The translations under genes were made by a program, and so were the position numbers. Below are positions 9,847-20,575 of a stretch of 64,000 bases of DNA, in pieces. The stretch covers positions 1 to 64,000 of the forward strand of contig JAIEEY010000080.1 in NCBI GenBank assembly GCA_029067205.1, given 5' to 3'. Positions within the stretch are counted from its first letter, which is position 1, and each line of letters opens with the position of its first letter. The stretch comes from Lachnospiraceae bacterium (GTDB lineage Bacteria; Bacillota; Clostridia; Lachnospirales; Lachnospiraceae). Below the pieces are notes generated by a model. It had not been told where the DNA came from. It did not search any database and saw nothing but the letters and a program-made list of their open reading frames with translations.

Positions 9847-11661
9847 ATGTTTTCATATACTGTTAAAAACACTTCAAATAAATTACAGAACCATCTGGTG
9901 ATGCTCATTGTCGGCATCACTTTTGGTATCGGAATCATATTCAGTGCCGTGTTCACTTCCCTTTACCGCGGATATCTGGAAAACTCTCTCGCCGCTGCTA
10001 CTGGCACCAACATGAAGTTTTTGACGGACTCCATTGACCACAATCTGGACTCAGTAAACCAGCTAATCCGCTGGTCACAGGTAAACACAACCATTAGTAA
10101 TTACGTCGAGGTCAAAAATAATCAAAGATACGGAATCCTCTCTGTAAACGCGCAGGAGCGTCTGACAGAGGAGCTGCAGAATAATCCGGCATTCGACATG
10201 ATACACCGTGTCGTGATCGGAAATGCCAACGGACGCTTCATTCAATATGTCCCTGCCACATACTCAACCACGATCAATCTCGGTGCCGCTATACCGGAGC
10301 TTCCTTATTTTGATGCGCTGATTGCCGACTCCTCCAAACAGTTTTCCACAGGACTGATCACGGATCCTTTTTATCCTGCATCTGACAAAACGGTTTTTCC
10401 AGTTATCCGCCCCATCTATGCAAAATTCCGCTCAAACAATGTGGGGTGGATTTTCATAGAACTCACGGAAAATATTTTCACAGAACCACTACAGTATTAC
10501 AGTCATGCAGCAGATTCGGGAATTTATCTGATCCTGGGTGAGCATACTTATGATTTGTCTGACGGCAGTATGACAGAATCCGACTTCACCTACACAATAA
10601 ACCGCAATCTGTCCACTGCTGCCACCGACGAACAGAGTTACATTTATTATGTCACAACCTTTCCTGAAAATCAGGAATCCATCTTGATCAAACGCTGCCT
10701 GTCGCAGGACGGCTGCTATCTGATCCAGACTTTGTCACAGCAGGAATTAAAAAAACAGAACCAGATGCTGGTGAGCATATGGATCGTGATCCTGGTGATC
10801 ATGTTTATCATCGCCGTATCCCTGAGCTATCTGCTGCATTTCATCATCGGAATACCGATACGGAAAATGCGTTTTCAGTTATCGCAGATTTCTGACGGTA
10901 ATTTTGCCTCTAACAAGGAAATCGAGTGGAATAATGAGCTTGGCGATATAGGACGCGGCATCAATTCCCTCGCCGGAAATATCGAGCATCTGATTGAAAA
11001 ACGCATTGCCGATGAAAAGGAAAAAAAGGACCTTGAATATAAGATGCTGCAGAATCAGATCAACCCGCATTTCCTGTACAATACTTTAAACTCCATCAAG
11101 TGGATGGCATCCATACAGGGCGCAACAGGAATTGCGGACATGACCACTTCCCTGTCAAGGCTGCTCAAAAGTATTTCAAAAGGCACAAAGCTTTTGATTC
11201 CGCTCTCCGAAGAAATTGCCCTTGTGACAGATTATTTCAATATACAGAACTATCGGTATGGCGGTACGATTCTATTTGAGGTATGCTGTGACGATGAGAC
11301 ACTTCTCGACACACCGATCATCAAATTCACACTACAGCCGATTGTCGAAAATGCAATTTTTCACGGTCTGGAACCCAAAGGCGGAAGCGGAACGATCCGC
11401 ATCACCGTTCAGCCCCAAAATGACGCAAGTGTCAGAAATATTGAGATCATCGTGTGGGACAACGGTGTTGGAATGACTCCTGAAAAAATAGAGAACCTTT
11501 TGACTTCAAATGATGGCTCCACAGCTGAATTTTTCCGCGAAGTCGGTGTCTCCAATGTCCACAAGCGCCTTCAGTACGAGTTCGGTGATGCCTACGGTAT
11601 CCACATCGAGAGTGTACTTGGCGAATATACCGAAATGCACATTGCAATACCTGCTTTATAA
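9847..11661 (+). CDS. YesM-type sensor histidine kinase
   Basis: Two TM helices, HAMP region, MLQNQINPHFLYNTLNSIKWMA (His_kinase family) and HATPase motif VWDNGVGM. Confidence 0.93.
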   Translation: MFSYTVKNTSNKLQNHLVMLIVGITFGIGIIFSAVFTSLYRGYLENSLAAATGTNMKFLTDSIDHNLDSVNQLIRWSQVNTTISNYVEVKNNQRYGILSVNAQERLTEELQNNPAFDMIHRVVIGNANGRFIQYVPATYSTTINLGAAIPELPYFDALIADSSKQFSTGLITDPFYPASDKTVFPVIRPIYAKFRSNNVGWIFIELTENIFTEPLQYYSHAADSGIYLILGEHTYDLSDGSMTESDFTYTINRNLSTAATDEQSYIYYVTTFPENQESILIKRCLSQDGCYLIQTLSQQELKKQNQMLVSIWIVILVIMFIIAVSLSYLLHFIIGIPIRKMRFQLSQISDGNFASNKEIEWNNELGDIGRGINSLAGNIEHLIEKRIADEKEKKDLEYKMLQNQINPHFLYNTLNSIKWMASIQGATGIADMTTSLSRLLKSISKGTKLLIPLSEEIALVTDYFNIQNYRYGGTILFEVCCDDETLLDTPIIKFTLQPIVENAIFHGLEPKGGSGTIRITVQPQNDASVRNIEIIVWDNGVGMTPEKIENLLTSNDGSTAEFFREVGVSNVHKRLQYEFGDAYGIHIESVLGEYTEMHIAIPAL

Positions 11662-11692
11662 GGAATTAGAGAAGAAGGGGTAAGGATTATTT

Positions 11693-13300
11693 ATGTATAA
11701 ACTTCTAATTATTGATGATGAGCCGTTAGTCCTCGCTGGTATCCGTTCCATGGTGCGCTGGGAGGACCTTCAGATCGAAATCTGTGGTGCTGCCTCCAAC
11801 GGAAGCCAGGGCTGGGATATCATGATGCGGGAAATGCCGGATATCATTCTGACTGACATCAAGATGCCTGTCATGTCTGGTCTGGAACTCTTAAAAAAGA
11901 CGCGCGACTTCTATCAGAACAACAATTATCCGGTGTTTGTGCTGCTGACAAGCTATGAGGACTTTCATATGGCAAAAGAGGCGATCACCTACCATGCTGT
12001 AGATTATCTGATAAAACTTGAACTGACCGCGGACTCTCTTAAGAAATGCATACAGCGAATCACGGAAACACTCGACAAAAACGGCGGCACCGCAGAGCAC
12101 AGACCACCTGACTTGTCCTTAAAGGAAATCCAGTCATTAAAAGACAAGTTTTTTATCCGCCTGCTCCACAACCTGTATGACTCCGAACAGCAATTTGAAA
12201 TACTGCGTCATGACCTGAACATCCCGTTTGAATCCGCTTGTTATCAGTGCTGCTATTTTGAGTTGAACAACGCCGATGCCGACAAGATGTCCATTGAGAA
12301 ACAGGTTGCTCTGTACACGGCTTCCTATCAGCTTCTGCAGGATATTGCCAGCAAATATATCCGTGCTTATTTTGTCAATCTCGACAAAAAACATGGCGCT
12401 GTTATTATCCTGCTTGACGACACGCCGACCGACGGCACCGACCTGATACAGATTATAAAGCAGACTGGAAATTCCTTGTATAACTATTACAAGACACGCC
12501 TGAAATGCGGCATTGGAATTAAGGTAAATACACCGCTCTCTCTGTCAGACTCCTATCAGACAGCAAGAGCGTCCTTCTCAAACATTATAGATAATGACAG
12601 CGCTGTACTCGTTGCTGACACAAGTGTCATAACTTCCGAGACACCCAATATATTTAATATCTCTATCTTCAAGGAAGATTTAAACTGCGCCTTTTCCGAA
12701 TATGACAGCGCACTGCTCACCGATGTACTCACGCAGATGGCTGAACTTTTGGAGGAGAATCCTGACCACTATATCCAGTCCCTTGATGCTGCCTGTAATG
12801 TACTGTTTCTATCCATATCGCTGCTTCCTGACGGCGAGGAAGTTGTGTCATCCTTATTTACGGATTATAACGATGGCTACCGCTCGATTTACCACATGAA
12901 CACCACCGAACAGGTTGCGCAGTGGCTGCGGATTTTCTGCAAACGGCTTAGCAGCTATTTTGAGGAACAGAAAAAACGCCACCGACATCATGTAGTGGAA
13001 AATGTAAAGAAATATATTGCGTCGCATCTGTCAGACAAACTCACGCTGAATGAAGTGGCTGCAATTTATGGCATCTCACCGAACTATCTCAGTACACTTT
13101 TTAAGAAATATAATGACTGTGGCTTTTCGGAATACATCACGGAATGCAAGATCGCACAGGCAAAAAAAATGATGAATGAAGGGAATCAGAAAATATATGA
13201 GATTGCCGATACGCTTGGTTTTGAAAGTGCCTTTTATTTCAGTAAGGTATTTAAGAAACTAGAGGGAATCTCGCCGTCTGAGTACATTAACAAAATATAG
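11693..13300 (+). CDS. YesN-type response regulator, AraC family
   Basis: MYKLLIIDDEPLVLAGIRSMV receiver, DIILTDIKMP phospho-acceptor, C-terminal AraC HTH (ISPNYLSTLFKKYNDCGFSEYI). Confidence 0.94.
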   Translation: MYKLLIIDDEPLVLAGIRSMVRWEDLQIEICGAASNGSQGWDIMMREMPDIILTDIKMPVMSGLELLKKTRDFYQNNNYPVFVLLTSYEDFHMAKEAITYHAVDYLIKLELTADSLKKCIQRITETLDKNGGTAEHRPPDLSLKEIQSLKDKFFIRLLHNLYDSEQQFEILRHDLNIPFESACYQCCYFELNNADADKMSIEKQVALYTASYQLLQDIASKYIRAYFVNLDKKHGAVIILLDDTPTDGTDLIQIIKQTGNSLYNYYKTRLKCGIGIKVNTPLSLSDSYQTARASFSNIIDNDSAVLVADTSVITSETPNIFNISIFKEDLNCAFSEYDSALLTDVLTQMAELLEENPDHYIQSLDAACNVLFLSISLLPDGEEVVSSLFTDYNDGYRSIYHMNTTEQVAQWLRIFCKRLSSYFEEQKKRHRHHVVENVKKYIASHLSDKLTLNEVAAIYGISPNYLSTLFKKYNDCGFSEYITECKIAQAKKMMNEGNQKIYEIADTLGFESAFYFSKVFKKLEGISPSEYINKI

Positions 13301-13384
13301 TCATTGTAAGAATTGTTGCAAATCAAATAAACTGAGCATAGGAATTTTTTGTGACTATGCATACCTGAAAGGAGTTGTAATTCT

Positions 13385-15823
13385 ATGGAAACAATCACTG
13401 ACACGCTGACGATACCACTTAACGATGCGCGCTTTTATCTGGGTGATTCCCCCGATGCATGGCAGGCATGGTTTCAGGACGATGCATGGGAGTCCGTATC
13501 ACTTCCCCACGACTGGTCTGTCCATATGCCCTTCTCAAAAGAGTATTCCAGCGGAACCGGATATCTCGCAGGCGGCATCGGCTGGTATCGCATCCATATT
13601 ACCCCCGATGAAGCGTGGAAAGGAAAACATATCCGAATCCACTTTGACAGTGTTTACAAAAACAGCCGCGTCTGGTGCAATTCCACTTACCTCGGCGAGC
13701 GTCCAAACGGATATATCTCTTTTGGATATGATGTGTCTGACTGTTTCCGTTTTGATACCGACAATATCATCAGCGTGTATGTTGACAGGCGTGAGCTGTC
13801 TGACTCGCGCTGGTTTACAGGCTCTGGCATCACAGGCAGGGTTACACTGACCATATCAGAAAATATTTATCCCGTTGACAACGGCATCTTTTTCCATTCA
13901 CCGAAAGTTGACGATAACAGCGCCAACTATGAAATTGTCAGCGAACTGGTAAACGCAACAGACAAGAACAGCCTGATTACAGTCACAAACGTAATCTTTG
14001 ACGATGAGGGAAAACTGGTAGGCGAATCCGTGTCTCAGACAACCATCATGGCACATGCCGCCATGATGGTTACAAATACTGGAACCATACAGGAACCTAA
14101 ACTCTGGTCCCCCGAAAGCCCGAACCTGTACACTGTCAAAACATATATTTCCTACCAAAAATCATATCAGGTTCACGAGATGAAGGTCGGTATCCGAAGT
14201 TTTCGTTTTCACCCTGACAGGGGCTTTTTCCTCAACGGAAATCCTTACAAGTTTAAGGGCGTCTGTCTGCACCACGATGCAGGCTGCCTTGGCGCTGCTG
14301 TTCCCTATGAAGTATGGTACCGCAGACTCATAAAGCTCAAAAAAATGGGCTGCAATGCAATCCGCATGAGCCACAATCCCCATATGCCTGAGCTGTATAC
14401 ACTGTGCGATATCCTTGGATTTTTCGTTATGGATGAGGCATTTGACGAATGGGAAGGTCCGAAAAATAAATGGTGGCAGGGGCACAATGTATATCCTCCA
14501 AAGCACCAGGGATACTATACCAATTTTCCTGTATGGCACGAGCGTGATCTCACAGATATGATTCTGCGCGACCGCAATCACCCAAGCGTTATTCTGTGGA
14601 GTATTGGAAACGAGATTGATTATCCCAACGATCCTTACTGCCATCCAAGCTTTGTGTCTATGGCAGGCAACTGCGTTACCGGAAACAATGATGCCAACAA
14701 ACCAGAGGCAGAGCGCATGTACAATCCAGCACGCCCTAATGCCGAGCGGCTTGCTGTGTTGGCAGGACAACTATGCGGTATTGTAAAGAAAGCGGACGCC
14801 ACACACCCTGTAACCCTTGCCGCCGCTTTCCCGGAACTCTCCGCAAAACTTGGCTTTATCGATGCAATTGACGTTGTTGGATACAATTACAGAGAAAATC
14901 TGTATGCAGAGCATCATCTTGCCTTTCCCGACAAACCATTTCTCGGAAGTGAAAACGGACACCTTCTCAAGAACTGGCGTGCAGTGGCAGACAATGACTA
15001 TATTTCTGGACAGTTTTTGTGGACAGGCATTGATTACCTCGGCGAAGCGCACGGCTGGCCAATCCATGGTTCTGGTGCAGGGCTGCTCACACTTGCAGGA
15101 TTTGAAAAACCAGGATACTACCGCAGGCAGAGTTTCTGGGCAGACGAGCCCATGATACACCTGACCACTGTGCGAAAAAATGACAGCTGTGTCACTTCCT
15201 GGGGAGAAGCTGCAGACGATGCATACGCATGTGAATTTGCTGCGTCAAGCGAAAACTGGAATTACTGCACTGGAGAACTGATAACTGTCAAATGTTACAC
15301 GAATTTAAAATCCGTCGAACTGTTCCTTAACAATAAAAGTCAGGGCACTTATGAGAAGGAGGAGGATAAGGACTGCATTATCACAACTGTCAAATATGAG
15401 CCGGGAACTCTGATGGCAAAAGGCTCCGAAAATGACATAAATGTCAGTCACAGTCTGTACACGACCATGGCAGCATGCCAGATGAATATACAAGAATATA
15501 AGCTCAATGAAGAAGCGAGGGATATCATTACCAGTACAGTTGGATACCGCAACCCTGTACATCAGCTTGAAGTTACTATGCTTGATGGAAACAACCAACG
15601 CGTATACCATGATTCCACATTGCTCACTGTGACTGTCGAAAATGGAACACTGCTAGGTCTTGAAAATGGCGACCTTGCTGATGTGACAGAGTACGCTGCA
15701 AATTACCGCAGAGCGTATAGAGGACAACTCATTATTTATGTTGCTGATAACGAGACTCCCTCCACGCCTTTGACAGTGACCGTTCGCGGTGATATGATTC
15801 GAACGGGAGTTATCACACTATAA
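13385..15823 (+). CDS. beta-galactosidase, GH2 family
   Basis: SLPHDWSVHMPFSKEYSSGTGYLAGGIGWYR, DRNHPSVILWSIGNEID acid/base motif, SENGHLLK nucleophile region. Confidence 0.95.
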   Translation: METITDTLTIPLNDARFYLGDSPDAWQAWFQDDAWESVSLPHDWSVHMPFSKEYSSGTGYLAGGIGWYRIHITPDEAWKGKHIRIHFDSVYKNSRVWCNSTYLGERPNGYISFGYDVSDCFRFDTDNIISVYVDRRELSDSRWFTGSGITGRVTLTISENIYPVDNGIFFHSPKVDDNSANYEIVSELVNATDKNSLITVTNVIFDDEGKLVGESVSQTTIMAHAAMMVTNTGTIQEPKLWSPESPNLYTVKTYISYQKSYQVHEMKVGIRSFRFHPDRGFFLNGNPYKFKGVCLHHDAGCLGAAVPYEVWYRRLIKLKKMGCNAIRMSHNPHMPELYTLCDILGFFVMDEAFDEWEGPKNKWWQGHNVYPPKHQGYYTNFPVWHERDLTDMILRDRNHPSVILWSIGNEIDYPNDPYCHPSFVSMAGNCVTGNNDANKPEAERMYNPARPNAERLAVLAGQLCGIVKKADATHPVTLAAAFPELSAKLGFIDAIDVVGYNYRENLYAEHHLAFPDKPFLGSENGHLLKNWRAVADNDYISGQFLWTGIDYLGEAHGWPIHGSGAGLLTLAGFEKPGYYRRQSFWADEPMIHLTTVRKNDSCVTSWGEAADDAYACEFAASSENWNYCTGELITVKCYTNLKSVELFLNNKSQGTYEKEEDKDCIITTVKYEPGTLMAKGSENDINVSHSLYTTMAACQMNIQEYKLNEEARDIITSTVGYRNPVHQLEVTMLDGNNQRVYHDSTLLTVTVENGTLLGLENGDLADVTEYAANYRRAYRGQLIIYVADNETPSTPLTVTVRGDMIRTGVITL

Positions 15824-15829
15824 ATCAAA

Positions 15830-15869
15830 ACCGAGCCGGAGAATACTTTTCTCCGACTCGGTCTTTTTT
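15830..15869. terminator. bidirectional rho-independent terminator between convergent GH2 and GH35 genes
   Basis: accgagccggagaa-tactt-ttctccgactcggt followed by ctttttt, with A-tract on the other side. Confidence 0.85.
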
Positions 15870-15898
15870 ATAAATGCAGCTATGCACAATTTATTGTT

Positions 15899-17716
15899 CT
15901 ATCCGATATCTGGCTCGTCCTTTAATTCTATGACTCCTGTTGCCTTCCCCTCTGTCTCAAATACAATAATCTCATTTTTCCCAGACTTTAAAAGTGGCGC
16001 TGGTATATATAAACGTTTCTGCGGTCCGATCTCCCAATACCTTCCGAGATTGAATCCATTCAGGAACACACAGCCCTTTCCCCAGCCGTCAAGATACAGA
16101 AACGTATCGCCTGCCTCATCCACCTCAAATACAAATTTATAAAATGTTGGAAGCCCTTCCGTACAGTCCTTATCAAAATCAAGCTTGTCCGTATTGTCAA
16201 GCGGAAGCGGATACATGGTCCAATTGTAGTGTATATGTCCATTGATCTGCACGCAGTCCTGTATTCCCTTCCTCTGACGCTCCATCATCGGGCCAAAATT
16301 CACGCGCCCCATATTTTCCATGAGAATGTCAAGCGGTGCATTTTCCGCAAAAGTGATTGGCTCGTTTTGGGGTTCTGCTGCTTCCTTAGCAGCTGGCGCA
16401 TTCGCATCCTCCGCCTCTTTCACCTTTCCGGCAATCACATCATACTCATAGGCAAGCTCCTTGTCATACAGGTTTACGACACGCTTGTTGTCAGCAAAAA
16501 TGTTTGCGCGGTCATTCGCCCCCCACAGACGGATGCGCTCGATATTCTGCTCATGCTTTAATGTCGAGCGGTAGAGAATATAACCGTAATTTTGTCCACA
16601 TTTTTCCATGCAGATCGGGAAATGATCCACAATCGGTGTTGACAGATTCTCAAGATTCTGAATCAGACCTGTTTGTGACACAACTGTCAGTTTTCCGTAT
16701 GCCTTTTTCCTGATCTCTGTCGTGAACTCCACCTTCGGAATCCGGGCATATTTGCTGATCACTTTCTGAAATTTGTAATATTTCTCGGTAAAGTCACCCG
16801 CCTCTGTAAGCAGCGCATCATAGTCATACGAAGTCACATCCGGTGTCAGCGCATCATAGTAATTCGAGCCGTTCATAAATCCGAAGTTTGTTCCGCCCTC
16901 AAACATATAGATATTGACATGCCCCATGTTCAACATATCGTCCAGATCCTGTGGGCTCTCTGGATTTCCGTGCATATGACCGCCATTTCCCCAGTGGTCA
17001 AACCATCCAACCCAGAACTCCGCACACATCAGCGGACCGCCCTTTGCATAAGGTGACAGCACTGCAAAACGCTCCTTGGTGCGCGAACCAAAATTCCCAG
17101 TAGGGTGAATTCCATCAAGACATCCACACGAGAGTGCTTCCGCAATTGGACCATCTGATGTAATGAGCGGTACTGTCACACCCCGTTCCAGCATCATATC
17201 ACGTATCCTCTCCATATAATGGGTATCATCTCCATAATACCCATACTCATTCTCAACCTGCATCAGAATCACCGGACCACCTTCTGTAATCTGAAATGGT
17301 GATATTAATGGAAAAAGTCTGTCATAATACTCTCTGACGTGCTTTATAAACGACTCATGACATGCGCGAAGACGCATCCCATCCTCCTGCAGAAGCCATG
17401 CTGGAAGTCCGCCAAACTCCCACTCCGCACAGATATAGGGTGATGGTCTGAGTATCACATATAATCCAAGTTCCTGCGCAGTTTTTACAAACTTTACAAG
17501 ATCATTTCTGCCGCTAAAATCAAATACTCCCTTTTGGGGTTCATGGACATTCCATGCAATATAAGTCTCTACCGTATTGCAGCCCATCGCTTTCAGCTTT
17601 TCCAGTCTGTCACGCCAATACTCCGGCACTACGCGAAAATAATGGATGCTTCCAGATATGATCTGAAACGGCTTTCCGTCTAAATAAAAATTGTCCTTAA
17701 TCTCAAATCGTCCCAT
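15899..17716 (-). CDS. beta-galactosidase, GH35 family
   Basis: FYLDGKPFQIISGSIHYFRVVPEYWRDRLEKLKAMGCNTVETYIAWNVHEP, GGPVILMQVENEYG, MCAEFWVGWFDHWG. Confidence 0.95.
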   Translation of the reverse strand: MGRFEIKDNFYLDGKPFQIISGSIHYFRVVPEYWRDRLEKLKAMGCNTVETYIAWNVHEPQKGVFDFSGRNDLVKFVKTAQELGLYVILRPSPYICAEWEFGGLPAWLLQEDGMRLRACHESFIKHVREYYDRLFPLISPFQITEGGPVILMQVENEYGYYGDDTHYMERIRDMMLERGVTVPLITSDGPIAEALSCGCLDGIHPTGNFGSRTKERFAVLSPYAKGGPLMCAEFWVGWFDHWGNGGHMHGNPESPQDLDDMLNMGHVNIYMFEGGTNFGFMNGSNYYDALTPDVTSYDYDALLTEAGDFTEKYYKFQKVISKYARIPKVEFTTEIRKKAYGKLTVVSQTGLIQNLENLSTPIVDHFPICMEKCGQNYGYILYRSTLKHEQNIERIRLWGANDRANIFADNKRVVNLYDKELAYEYDVIAGKVKEAEDANAPAAKEAAEPQNEPITFAENAPLDILMENMGRVNFGPMMERQRKGIQDCVQINGHIHYNWTMYPLPLDNTDKLDFDKDCTEGLPTFYKFVFEVDEAGDTFLYLDGWGKGCVFLNGFNLGRYWEIGPQKRLYIPAPLLKSGKNEIIVFETEGKATGVIELKDEPDIG

Positions 17717-17825
17717 ACATCTACCCCACATTCACAAACTACATTGGTTTCTTTTTTACGAACTAAATATTATCACTTTCTCAAATAATAATCAATTCTA
17801 TTATACGCATTCATGTATAATAATA

Positions 17826-17851
17826 GAGGGTATGACAGTAGTCATACCCTC
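17826..17851 (-). terminator. terminator-like hairpin downstream of ABC importer operon
   Basis: gagggtatgac-agta-gtcataccctc perfect 11-bp stem just after the solute-binding-protein stop. Confidence 0.55.
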
Positions 17852-17880
17852 CTAAGCTGCTAAACCGTCTCTGCAGATTC

Positions 17881-19572
17881 CTATTTATAAAGCTCGTCAA
17901 ACTGTCTCTGTAATTCTGCTGTAACTTCGTCGATACCTGCTGACTTCAATGCTGACTGGTACTCTGCAACGATATCCTCTGCTGTTCCGGAATACTTACC
18001 AAATGCAATCTGCTTCATGTAGTTCGTGGTAATCTCATTGATATTGGAGATCTGTGAACGAATATTGTCAACTTCTGCTACGAACTGACCATACGGATAT
18101 TCAATCTTGATCTTGTCGTACTCATCATACAGCGCGTTGATCTTATCCCAGTCGCGTGTAGCATCGGGAATCTCAAGGTCATCATTACGTCCCCACCAGT
18201 AATTTGTTGTGCCGTTGATGTTATCTGTATCCTGATTGTAGCCTTCTGGTGTTGTTCTCAATCCATCTGCTGTGATCTCATAAGATACACCCTCAATACC
18301 ATAGCAGAACAGCTTATAGCAGTCTGGGTCATTTCTCAGTAAGTCATATACCATCAATGCTCTCTCCGGATTCTTGCTGCCTGCAGAAACCGCCATTGCA
18401 CCATGAGTGATAGAAAGTGCAGTCACGTTTCCTGTCTCCTGACCAAAGTAGAAGAAGCCGGTCTCTGCATTTGGGTCATCATCATAAATCGTATTTGCCG
18501 GCGTGTGGCTTACCAGGTCAGTCCATGTCTGTGTATGGTGCTGCTCTGCTGCAACCTTGCCAATTCTGTAGTCATCACGGTTTGTTGAAGAAGTATTATT
18601 CAAAACGTCTGTCTGCCAAACACCAATCTCATCCCACTCCTTCATCATCTTTGCAAATTCTACAAGAGAATCTGTATCTGTCGCAAACGGAGAATATACA
18701 GTATAGAGATCACCTCTTGTGCCTCCCCACATAGCAGCGGAGTTGATACCGTCAATAGGTACATAATCAGAATGAGAAGCAATCCAGCCGCCTGCCATCT
18801 GTGCATACTGTGTACCATCGGAATCCCATGGAGTGATATCTGGATAAGTTTCTTTTACATATCTAAAGTAAGTTGTCATATCTTCCCAGCTCTGTACGCC
18901 GTTGGAAAGACCTGCTGCCTTAGCCCAGTCAAGACGATAGATAAAGCCATGGTTCGTCCACTGCGCATAATTATCCTCCGGAATCAGATAAATCTCTCCG
19001 TCATACTTGCATAGCTCCCAATTGGAAGCTGGAACGCTCGCCCAAGTCTTAGGGGCATAAGTTTTCAACATATCCTCTGACAGCTCTAAGAATGCGCCAT
19101 TCTTGGAATTTGGCCATGCATCCAGCCAGTCAGAAGCCGTTCCGACAAGATCCACTGTACCATCCATCTGTGCCAGTGTCAGATTGTAGTTAGACAGATA
19201 ATCTGTCCAGCTGATAAAGTAGGTCTGCAGCTCTGCGTTGCACTTCTCTGTCAGAATCTTGTTCAGCTCTGTCATCATTTGATCATACTTTTCCTTAGTT
19301 CCGGTCGGTGTCTCACCGGTTGTCATGTATGTAATGACAACATGCTCTGATGTGTCCACATTTGCCCATGGATCATCAGACGAAGCCGCTGCATCACCGC
19401 CAGAAGCGTTATCCGTTGACGCATTGTTATTGGATGCGGATGAATCTGCCGTTGCCGATGTGTCATTTGCATCTGAGCCGGAATTTGAGTCTGAATTACC
19501 ACCGCCGCAGCCTGTTGTAAGCCCAGCGATCATAGTGGTTGTCAATAGTAATGCCAATACTTTCTTTTTCAT
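17881..19572 (-). CDS. extracellular solute-binding lipoprotein of carbohydrate ABC importer (LplA-like)
   Basis: Signal peptide with lipobox LTTGCGGG, low-complexity linker, family-1 solute-binding protein features. Confidence 0.9.
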   Translation of the reverse strand: MKKKVLALLLTTTMIAGLTTGCGGGNSDSNSGSDANDTSATADSSASNNNASTDNASGGDAAASSDDPWANVDTSEHVVITYMTTGETPTGTKEKYDQMMTELNKILTEKCNAELQTYFISWTDYLSNYNLTLAQMDGTVDLVGTASDWLDAWPNSKNGAFLELSEDMLKTYAPKTWASVPASNWELCKYDGEIYLIPEDNYAQWTNHGFIYRLDWAKAAGLSNGVQSWEDMTTYFRYVKETYPDITPWDSDGTQYAQMAGGWIASHSDYVPIDGINSAAMWGGTRGDLYTVYSPFATDTDSLVEFAKMMKEWDEIGVWQTDVLNNTSSTNRDDYRIGKVAAEQHHTQTWTDLVSHTPANTIYDDDPNAETGFFYFGQETGNVTALSITHGAMAVSAGSKNPERALMVYDLLRNDPDCYKLFCYGIEGVSYEITADGLRTTPEGYNQDTDNINGTTNYWWGRNDDLEIPDATRDWDKINALYDEYDKIKIEYPYGQFVAEVDNIRSQISNINEITTNYMKQIAFGKYSGTAEDIVAEYQSALKSAGIDEVTAELQRQFDELYK

Positions 19573-19633
19573 TTTTTGTCCTCCTATTATCTTTTATTTG
19601 CTTATCCCCGCTCCCTGCGGAGCTATCGCCCTT

Positions 19634-20560
19634 TTAACCTTTAACAGCACCAACAGTGATACCGCTGATGAAATATTTCTGTACAAACGGATACAGCAAA
19701 ACGATCGGCCCTGTTGCGAGCACAGCGTTTGCCATCTTAACGCTCTCCTGCGGGATATCTGCCAGATTGATAAACTGACCTGCAACAGAATTCTTCAGCG
19801 CGTCCGTCTTGTTTACGATCTCATACAATGTAAACTGCAATGGTTTCACTGCCACCCTTGAACTTAAGAACAGTGATGACTGATACCACTCATTCCAGTA
19901 CCCTAATGCGAGAAACAGACCGATTGTCGCAAGTGCTGGCTTTAACATCGGCAAAATCAATGACACGAAAATCTTCATATCACCTGCACCGTCGATTTTG
20001 CCCGACTCTGTAATCTCATGCGGGATTGATTTGACGAAATTCTTCATCAATATAATCAGCCATGGTGACATCAACAGAGGCAGGAGAACTGCCAGATAGC
20101 TGTCCTTTAAATGATAGGTCTGTGTCATCAACAAGTAGTACGGCGCAAGTCCTGCCTGGAATAAACTTGTAAAGTAAATGAAGAATGATATCGCATTCCG
20201 GAATGGGAAATCCTTTCTCTGCAACGCATATCCAGTCATTGAGATGATAGATAACCCAACCAGTGTCCCGACTACCGTCAGGAGAATCGTCACCAGATAG
20301 GATAACCAGATTCCGCCACTCTTTGTGACCATGTTATATGCCGTCAAAGTAATGTCCTTTGGCAGGAACTGCACACCTTCCGCCCTGATCACGGATTCGC
20401 TGGTGAAGGATGTGCTGACGATAATGATAAATGGTACAATACAACAGATGGAATAGAGTGTCAGGAACACATATCCAAATCCTCTGATAATTTTATCCGA
20501 AGTACCAAGTCTCACCTTGGCGCCTGACTCTATAAGGTCTTTATCTTCTTTTCTTGCCAT
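19634..20560 (-). CDS. carbohydrate ABC transporter permease (LplC/YtcP-like)
   Basis: Six TM helices, ESGKIDGAGDMKIFVSLILPMLKPALATIGLF (EAA motif). Confidence 0.92.
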   Translation of the reverse strand: MARKEDKDLIESGAKVRLGTSDKIIRGFGYVFLTLYSICCIVPFIIIVSTSFTSESVIRAEGVQFLPKDITLTAYNMVTKSGGIWLSYLVTILLTVVGTLVGLSIISMTGYALQRKDFPFRNAISFFIYFTSLFQAGLAPYYLLMTQTYHLKDSYLAVLLPLLMSPWLIILMKNFVKSIPHEITESGKIDGAGDMKIFVSLILPMLKPALATIGLFLALGYWNEWYQSSLFLSSRVAVKPLQFTLYEIVNKTDALKNSVAGQFINLADIPQESVKMANAVLATGPIVLLYPFVQKYFISGITVGAVKG

Positions 20561-20575
20561 GTTGATCCTCCTCTC

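Noticed and set aside
14162-14770. 202-aa minus-strand ORF inside the GH2 gene
   Set aside because: Antisense to well-supported catalytic motifs of GH2; no own signature.
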